Assembly: GCA_018262455.1 (NCBI GenBank)
Contig: JAGSPR010000258.1
Span: forward strand, 1-9,720
Reading direction: 5' to 3'
DNA from: Deltaproteobacteria bacterium
GTDB lineage: Bacteria; Myxococcota; Polyangia; Haliangiales; Haliangiaceae
DNA: 9,720 bases
The notes below the pieces were generated by a model that worked only from the letters and a program-made list of their open reading frames with translations, was not told where the DNA came from and made no database searches. Of the stretch, positions 6,042 to 9,720 are shown piece after piece (the stretch's first letter is position 1; each line of letters opens with the position of its first letter). The position numbers and the translations under genes were made by a program.

Positions 6042-6548
6042 TCACCGCTCGAGCAGGCGGTGCTCGAGCGCCGCCGGCAGCGTGCGGAAGTCGAGCTCGG
6101 TCGTCTTGAAGATGATCTCGAGCGTGCGGCTGATCCGGGTCATCGCGTGCTCGAGCATGGCACTCGCGGCAGGATCGCGCTGGACCGCCTCGCCGAACCG
6201 GTTCCAGTCGCGCTCGCATCCCCGCAGCGGCTTCTGGATCCGGTCGCGTGCGACGTGGGCCCGATCATCGTGCTTGGTGTCGTCGGAGATGTTCTCGATC
6301 ACCTGCATCGTGGCGCCGAGCTCGCCGAGCAGATCCTCGGTGTGCTTGCCGAAGAAGTTGCCGAGGGCGCGGACGCCGCGCTCGGGCGTCTCGACGTTGT
6401 CGCGCGCGATCTCGCAGAGATCCTGCAGCCGCGCCGCGAGCTTCTCATCGGGCGCCTTGCTCGAATTGAGGCAGCCGCCCGCGGTCCGGAAGCCAAGCAC
6501 CACACAACCGGCGACCAGCGTGCCGGCGAGCCAACCCGTCATCTTCAT
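6042..6548 (-). CDS. Small membrane-anchored or lipoprotein-like helical protein, unknown function
   Basis: 168 residues from ATG 6548. The frame is open further upstream, but that part is Arg-rich and overlaps the MFS coding end. The N-terminus (about 5-26) is hydrophobic and contains two possible lipidation cysteines. LVAGC (Cys15) fits a lipobox but is followed by more hydrophobic residues. TAGGC (Cys26) comes at the end of the hydrophobic run but has Ala at -3. A simple membrane anchor is equally possible. The rest is charged and predicted helical, with Cys45 and Cys111 available as a disulfide pair. I recognise no family. It lies 32 bp downstream of the MFS gene on the same strand, so cotranscription is likely. 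No Shine-Dalgarno sequence is seen. Confidence 0.65.
   Translation of the reverse strand: MKMTGWLAGTLVAGCVVLGFRTAGGCLNSSKAPDEKLAARLQDLCEIARDNVETPERGVRALGNFFGKHTEDLLGELGATMQVIENISDDTKHDDRAHVARDRIQKPLRGCERDWNRFGEAVQRDPAASAMLEHAMTRISRTLEIIFKTTELDFRTLPAALEHRLLER
6046..6070. terminator. 10-bp perfect hairpin at the convergent gene junction
   Basis: CGCTCGAGCA at 6046-6055 and TGCTCGAGCG at 6061-6070 are perfect reverse complements around a GGCGG loop. The hairpin begins 5 bp after the plus-strand stop and lies inside the last nine codons of the minus-strand gene. It is the strongest stem noticed in the window. It is well placed to end the plus-strand transcript, but no T-tract follows, so it would be an atypical terminator or a 3' RNA-stability element. 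The call is inferred. Confidence 0.5.
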
Positions 6549-6580
6549 GGCCGGGAATGTAGCTCGGGTTCGGCCGGATG

Positions 6581-7891
6581 CTACGGCGAGGGCGCGGGTC
6601 CAGCCGGTTCGATCGCGGGAGGGGCGGCGGCCGCTCCGGACCACAGGAGCGTGAACAGCAATCCGAGCAGGCTCACGCCGGTCGGGATCATGGCCCACGC
6701 CACGATGTGCCCGGTGTCGAGCATCGCGCCGCCTGTCGGAGGCGCGCACGCCATCGCGACCGAGCCGAGCGAGCCCGAGATCCCGAGCGCGACGCCCTGC
6801 TCGTGACGGCCGACCGCCTGCGTGATCCGGCTCGTGAGTACCGGACGCAGCACGCCCTGGCCGAACGCCGAGATCGTCGAGCCGATCACGAGCATCTTCA
6901 CGCTGTCGGCGAACCCGACCACGGCGTAGGAGATCGCGGCGGCCACGAACGCCATGATCGTCAGCCTGAGCTCGCCGAACTTCTTCACCAGGCGGCCGAG
7001 CAAGCCGCCTTGTAGCAAGATGCCGAGCAACCCGGAGTACGCGAACAGGTACCCGACCTCGTCGGCTCCCCAGTGGAAGTGCTCGTTGTGCTCAGCGAAC
7101 AGCGCGAAGCCGCTCATGAACAGCGAGAACGAGAACGAGAACAGGAAGAACTGGGTGTACAGCGCGCGCAGCCCGGGCCGGCCGAAGTACTCGGCATAGA
7201 CGCGCCAGTCGAACGCGCTCGGCCGGCGCCCACCCGGCCCGACGTCTCCCGTCTGGGCCTGCGGAGGCGCTTCCTTCGGGAGCAGCAGGTAGGTGCAGGT
7301 GATCGAGAACGCCGATAGACACGCGGCGACGATGAACGGCAGGTGCAGGCTGCCCGGCGTGTGGAAGCACGTCAGGTGAGGCGCCTGCGCGCCGGCCGCG
7401 TAGGTCAACGTACAGAACGACTCCTCGCCGATGCTGCCGAGCGCGCCGCCGAGCGCGGGGCCGAACATGAAGCCGAAGCCGAACGCGATCCCGATGACGC
7501 CGAATGCCTTCGCGCGGTTCTCGGGTTTCGTGTGATCGGAGATATAGGCCTGCGCGATCGACAGGTTACCTGCCGTGAAGCCGTCGATGATCCGGCCGAG
7601 GAACACCATCCAGAGCGAGCTCGACGCGGCCAGGACGAGGAACCCGATGCACGTGCCGATCTGGCTGATCATGAGCAGCGGCTTGCGACCGTGCTGATCC
7701 GAGAGTTGGCCGATGATCGGGGTCGCGATCAGCGAGCACACCGCGTAGACCGACACGAGCAGCGTCGCGACCAGGGGCGAGGCGCCGAACTTCTCGGCGT
7801 AGAACGCGAGCAGCGGGATGACGATCGTGAAGCCGAGGACGTCGACCAGGACGATCAAGAACATCGGCAAGAGCGGGGACCTCTGGCTCAT
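6581..7891 (-). CDS. MFS transporter, DHA1 / TetA-like drug:H+ antiporter family
   Basis: 436 residues with about 12 hydrophobic spans, the usual size for DHA1 (12-span) drug:proton antiporters of the cytoplasmic membrane. Visible family motifs are motif A, GQLSDQHGRKPLL, at 61-73 between spans 2 and 3; the span-4 region LGRIIDGFTAGN near 99-109; and the antiporter motif C-like GPALGGALG at 144-152 in span 5. The N-terminus MSQRSPLLPMFLIVLVDVLGF resembles TetA/MdtG-type proteins. The loop after span 5 (about 153-183) is long and holds Cys160 and Cys175. ATG 7891 is chosen because it begins just before span 1. A GTG at 7951 would add 20 residues. The substrate is unknown and a role in drug efflux is inferred from family only. 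It is followed by the small helical gene and is divergent from the 101-residue lipoprotein gene. Confidence 0.88.
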   Translation of the reverse strand: MSQRSPLLPMFLIVLVDVLGFTIVIPLLAFYAEKFGASPLVATLLVSVYAVCSLIATPIIGQLSDQHGRKPLLMISQIGTCIGFLVLAASSSLWMVFLGRIIDGFTAGNLSIAQAYISDHTKPENRAKAFGVIGIAFGFGFMFGPALGGALGSIGEESFCTLTYAAGAQAPHLTCFHTPGSLHLPFIVAACLSAFSITCTYLLLPKEAPPQAQTGDVGPGGRRPSAFDWRVYAEYFGRPGLRALYTQFFLFSFSFSLFMSGFALFAEHNEHFHWGADEVGYLFAYSGLLGILLQGGLLGRLVKKFGELRLTIMAFVAAAISYAVVGFADSVKMLVIGSTISAFGQGVLRPVLTSRITQAVGRHEQGVALGISGSLGSVAMACAPPTGGAMLDTGHIVAWAMIPTGVSLLGLLFTLLWSGAAAAPPAIEPAGPAPSP

Positions 7892-7983
7892 GCAGCAGGC
7901 AGCTTCGCGAAATCCGTGAAAAACTGAAATCCCGGTCGAGCCCTTTCGCACGTCCCTGGCGGCCTGAGGTACGATCGTTTTGG
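7892..7983. promoter_or_regulatory. Divergent intergenic region between the MFS and small lipoprotein genes
   Basis: These 92 bp must contain the promoters of both divergent genes. Two 8-bp palindromes are present, TTCGCGAA at 7904-7911 and ACGATCGT at 7971-7978, along with an A-rich stretch at 7918-7928. No convincing -35/-10 pair was found on either strand, and neither palindrome is long enough to call an operator with confidence. Confidence 0.3.
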
Positions 7984-8289
7984 ATGGGGCTCAAACGCGC
8001 GCTCGCCGTGGTCGTGGCGATCACGCTTGCCACCGGCTGCTTTGGCTACAACAAGTCCGCCAAGCGGTGGGCGTACGTGGGCAACACCGTGCTGATCCTG
8101 GGAGGGGGCGGTGCGATCGCGGCGGATCAACTGTCGTCCAAGGAAGTCCCTTCGATGACCACCACCGCGGCGCGCACCTACGAGCCGCCGTTCTCGGGCG
8201 CCCTGCTCGCCGGGGTGGTCCTCGTGACCGCGGGCCTCGTCGGAATCGTGTTTACCGCGACGCGTCCCAACCTGAAGACGTCGCGCTGA
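7984..8289 (+). CDS. Small lipoprotein with two further hydrophobic segments, unknown function
   Basis: 101 residues. MGLKRALAVVVAITLATGC is a classic short lipoprotein signal peptide with lipobox LATGC, lipidated at Cys19. Two more hydrophobic stretches follow, at about 30-47 (Gly-rich) and 70-91, before a basic C-terminus. The mature protein may be inserted in the membrane as well as lipidated, an unusual combination. I do not recognise the family. A GAGGT lies 13 nt before the ATG, further than ideal. The gene is divergent from the MFS transporter. Its stop is 12 bp from the convergent stop of the methyltransferase gene. Confidence 0.75.
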   Translation: MGLKRALAVVVAITLATGCFGYNKSAKRWAYVGNTVLILGGGGAIAADQLSSKEVPSMTTTAARTYEPPFSGALLAGVVLVTAGLVGIVFTATRPNLKTSR

Positions 8290-8320
8290 ACCGTCGGCAG
8301 TCTAGGACGACAGCTCAGCG
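8284..8320. terminator. Weak inverted repeat at the lipoprotein / cobA convergent junction
   Basis: CGCTGA (8284-8289, including the lipoprotein stop) pairs with TCAGCG (8315-8320) across 25 nt. An inner CGTC/GACG (8292-8295, 8306-8309) could stack within that loop. It spans both stop codons, as the 24-40 hairpin does, but the short arms and wide loop make it weak evidence for termination. Confidence 0.2.
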
Positions 8321-9078
8321 GCCAGGGCGCGTAGCTCGGCGACCGGCTGCCGCGCGCACCCGATCTGGGTTGCGAGCGACACGACCTCCCCGATCACGAG
8401 GACCGCGGGCAGCTCGGTCTCGACCGAAGTCAGGCCGATCGTGGCGAGCTCGCCTGTCCAGGTCAGGCCGTCGGGATGCGACGCGCCGAACACGATCGCG
8501 GCCGGCGTGGAAGACGCCCAGCCGCGCGCGATCATGCGCTCGGCGATCGCGCCTCGGGTCGCAAGGCCCATCAGCACGACCACGGTCATCGCGCCAGGTG
8601 CGATCCCGTCGAGGATCGGGCCGAACGCGGCCTCGGCATGCCCCGAGACCACGGCGAACCCGGCCGCCAGGCCACGGTGCGTGACCGGGATCCCGGCGAG
8701 CGCCGGTGCCGCGATCGCCGATGACAGGCCGGGGACGATCTCGTACGCGATGCCGGCGGCTGCGAGCGCGAGCGCCTCCTCGCCGCCGCGACCGAGGACG
8801 AACGGATCGCCGCACTTGAGCCGCACGACTCGCTGGCCGCGCTGCGCCGCGCGGATCATGAGGCGGTGGATCTCGTCCTGGTCGATCGAGGGCCGACCGG
8901 CGCGCTTGCCGACGAAGAATCGCTGCGCCTTGGGAGCAAGCTCGAGCAGCTCGGGTGGTACGAGCGCATCGCTGAGGACGAGGTCGGCATCGCGCAGCCG
9001 GCGCACTGCGCGGAGGGTGAGCAACTCGGGATCGCCGGGGCCTGCGCCGACGAGCGAGACAAGTCCTGGCGTGGTCAT
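8302..9078 (-). CDS. cobA: Uroporphyrinogen-III C-methyltransferase (SUMT)
   Basis: 258 residues, the usual size for stand-alone SUMT. The enzyme transfers two methyl groups from S-adenosylmethionine to uroporphyrinogen III to give precorrin-2, the branch point to siroheme and cobalamin. Motifs seen are LVGAGPGDPELLTLRA near 9-24 (the P-loop-like SAM site), VGKRAG near 56-61, VVRLKCGDPFVLGRGGEE near 84-101, VPGLSSAIAAPALAGIPVTHRG near 115-136 and LMGLATR near 169-175. Variations include SDALV where YD-x-LV is usual, and a Pro where the VGKRAG-x-H His is common. ATG 9078 is chosen because it begins just before the glycine-rich motif. The open frame upstream belongs to the overlapping gene. ATG overlaps the dehydrogenase stop in ATGA, implying translational coupling. 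Confidence 0.93.
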   Translation of the reverse strand: MTTPGLVSLVGAGPGDPELLTLRAVRRLRDADLVLSDALVPPELLELAPKAQRFFVGKRAGRPSIDQDEIHRLMIRAAQRGQRVVRLKCGDPFVLGRGGEEALALAAAGIAYEIVPGLSSAIAAPALAGIPVTHRGLAAGFAVVSGHAEAAFGPILDGIAPGAMTVVVLMGLATRGAIAERMIARGWASSTPAAIVFGASHPDGLTWTGELATIGLTSVETELPAVLVIGEVVSLATQIGCARQPVAELRALAAELSS

Positions 9079-9662
9079 GACGTCGCTCCCGGATCGGGCG
9101 CGCGGGCCGCATAGAGCTCGGCGAGGGCGCGCAGCAGCAACGGACGGCGCTCGGCCATCGGGACCTTGGCAGCCTTCCACTCGGCGCGCGTCGCGATCGC
9201 CACGTCGATCCAGCGTTCGAGATCGATCGGCAGCATCGCCTCGAGCGCCTCGCGCAGGAGCCCCGCGAGGGCTGGGGCGACCCCGCCGGTGGAGATCGCG
9301 ATCTCGACCTCGCCCCGGCGAACCACGCCTCCGAGGAACGCGGTGGCCGAGTCCTTGTCATCGACCGCATTGACGAACAGGCCACGGGCCGCCGCTGCGG
9401 TTGCGACCTCGCGGTTGACCTCGGGAGGCGCGGCCGCCACGACCCAGTACGCGCCATCGAGGTCGCTCGCGATGAACTCGCGCTCGAGCACCGTCTCGAC
9501 GCGTGGCCGGATCGTGGGATCGATCTGCGGTGCCACCACCGTGATTCGCGCGCCGGCCGCCACCAGGCCGTCGAGCTTGCTCGCCGCCACCGGCCCGGCC
9601 CCCACGACGACGACGCGCAGGCCGGCGAGCTTGAGGAACACGGGGTAGCAGGCTGCGGTCAT
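9075..9662 (-). CDS. Precorrin-2 dehydrogenase / sirohydrochlorin ferrochelatase (CysG N-terminal / Met8p type)
   Basis: 195 residues, typical for the stand-alone form. It oxidises precorrin-2 to sirohydrochlorin with NAD+, and in bifunctional members it also inserts iron to make siroheme, the cofactor of sulfite and nitrite reductases. YPVFLKLAGLRVVVVGAGPVAASK near 6-29 is the family's N-terminal Rossmann motif (GAGPVA at 21-26). NAVDDKDSATAFLGG near 98-112 holds the family's conserved Asp pair (Asp101/Asp102) of the active site, and ISTGGVAPALAGLLRE near 123-138 is the conserved helix start. ATG 9662 fits family length. ATG 9692 would add ten residues and lies upstream of a candidate -10 box. 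It is upstream of cobA in the same order as in fused CysG. Chelatase activity is inferred, since no separate chelatase gene is visible. Confidence 0.9.
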   Translation of the reverse strand: MTAACYPVFLKLAGLRVVVVGAGPVAASKLDGLVAAGARITVVAPQIDPTIRPRVETVLEREFIASDLDGAYWVVAAAPPEVNREVATAAAARGLFVNAVDDKDSATAFLGGVVRRGEVEIAISTGGVAPALAGLLREALEAMLPIDLERWIDVAIATRAEWKAAKVPMAERRPLLLRALAELYAARAPDPGATS

Positions 9663-9679
9663 CGATGGAACCGGAATGG

Positions 9680-9685
9680 ATTGTA
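9680..9685 (-). promoter_or_regulatory. Candidate -10 box for the siroheme operon
   Basis: On the minus strand the hexamer reads TACAAT, five of six matches to the sigma-70 -10 consensus. A transcript starting near 9673 would have a leader of about 11 nt to ATG 9662, which supports that start over ATG 9692. No recognisable -35 box lies 16-18 bp upstream. The remaining bases up to 9720 hold no supported feature. Confidence 0.25.
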
Positions 9686-9720
9686 CGCACATCGTTGGCG
9701 TACCGATGCGAGCGTCCCCA

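Noticed and set aside
6549..6749. N-terminal extension of the small helical protein to 6749
   Set aside because: It overlaps the 3' end of the MFS gene, and its sequence is Arg-rich and unlike a signal peptide. ATG 6548 begins a hydrophobic anchor.
8315..9457. A 380-codon minus-strand frame across the siroheme genes, and similar plus-strand frames at 8441-9373
   Set aside because: Arg-rich shadow translations. Both real genes in this region carry complete family motifs in another frame.

Overview
The window is GC-rich and densely coding. Every complete gene has strongly G/C-biased third positions. The content (an FHA-domain protein, a lipoprotein with a Cys-rich module and an Asp-box propeller, several small Sec or lipobox proteins, and split siroheme genes) suggests a Myxococcota-type bacterium, that is, a deltaproteobacterial predator or soil lineage. 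This placement is inferred from gene style, not from a marker gene. No tRNA, rRNA, CRISPR array, transposase or integrase gene was seen, and nothing marks the region as mobile.

Layout from left to right: (1) the last nine codons of a plus-strand gene with an Asp/Lys-rich tail; (2) a minus-strand protein joining an N-terminal FHA domain to a C-terminal arrestin-like, Spo0M-like region; (3) divergent from it, a plus-strand OPT-family oligopeptide or metal-chelate transporter, with a 16-bp palindrome and a short tandem repeat carrying copies of its ribosome-binding site in the shared upstream region; (4) a minus-strand lipoprotein with 13 cysteines followed by four Asp-boxes; (5) divergent from it, a secreted protein with a thioredoxin-like domain that lacks the nucleophilic cysteine; (6) a minus-strand pair, a TetA-like DHA1 major facilitator followed by a small membrane-anchored helical protein; (7) divergent from the pair, a 101-residue lipoprotein; (8) a minus-strand siroheme pair, precorrin-2 dehydrogenase and uroporphyrinogen-III C-methyltransferase, overlapping by ATGA.

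Transcription units strictly alternate in direction. There are three divergent starts, at about 1250-1340, 5054-5122 and 7892-7983. There are four tail-to-tail junctions with gaps of only 3, 11, 1 and 12 bp. Two of these junctions carry perfect inverted repeats built into the coding ends: 24-40, which contains both stop codons, and 6046-6070, a 10-bp stem. They are the best terminator candidates, although no T-tract follows them.

The one secure pathway is siroheme or cobalamin precursor synthesis at the right end. The most intriguing unit is the FHA-arrestin-like gene paired head to head with the OPT transporter across a shared palindrome. The other genes are envelope proteins with no visible common function.
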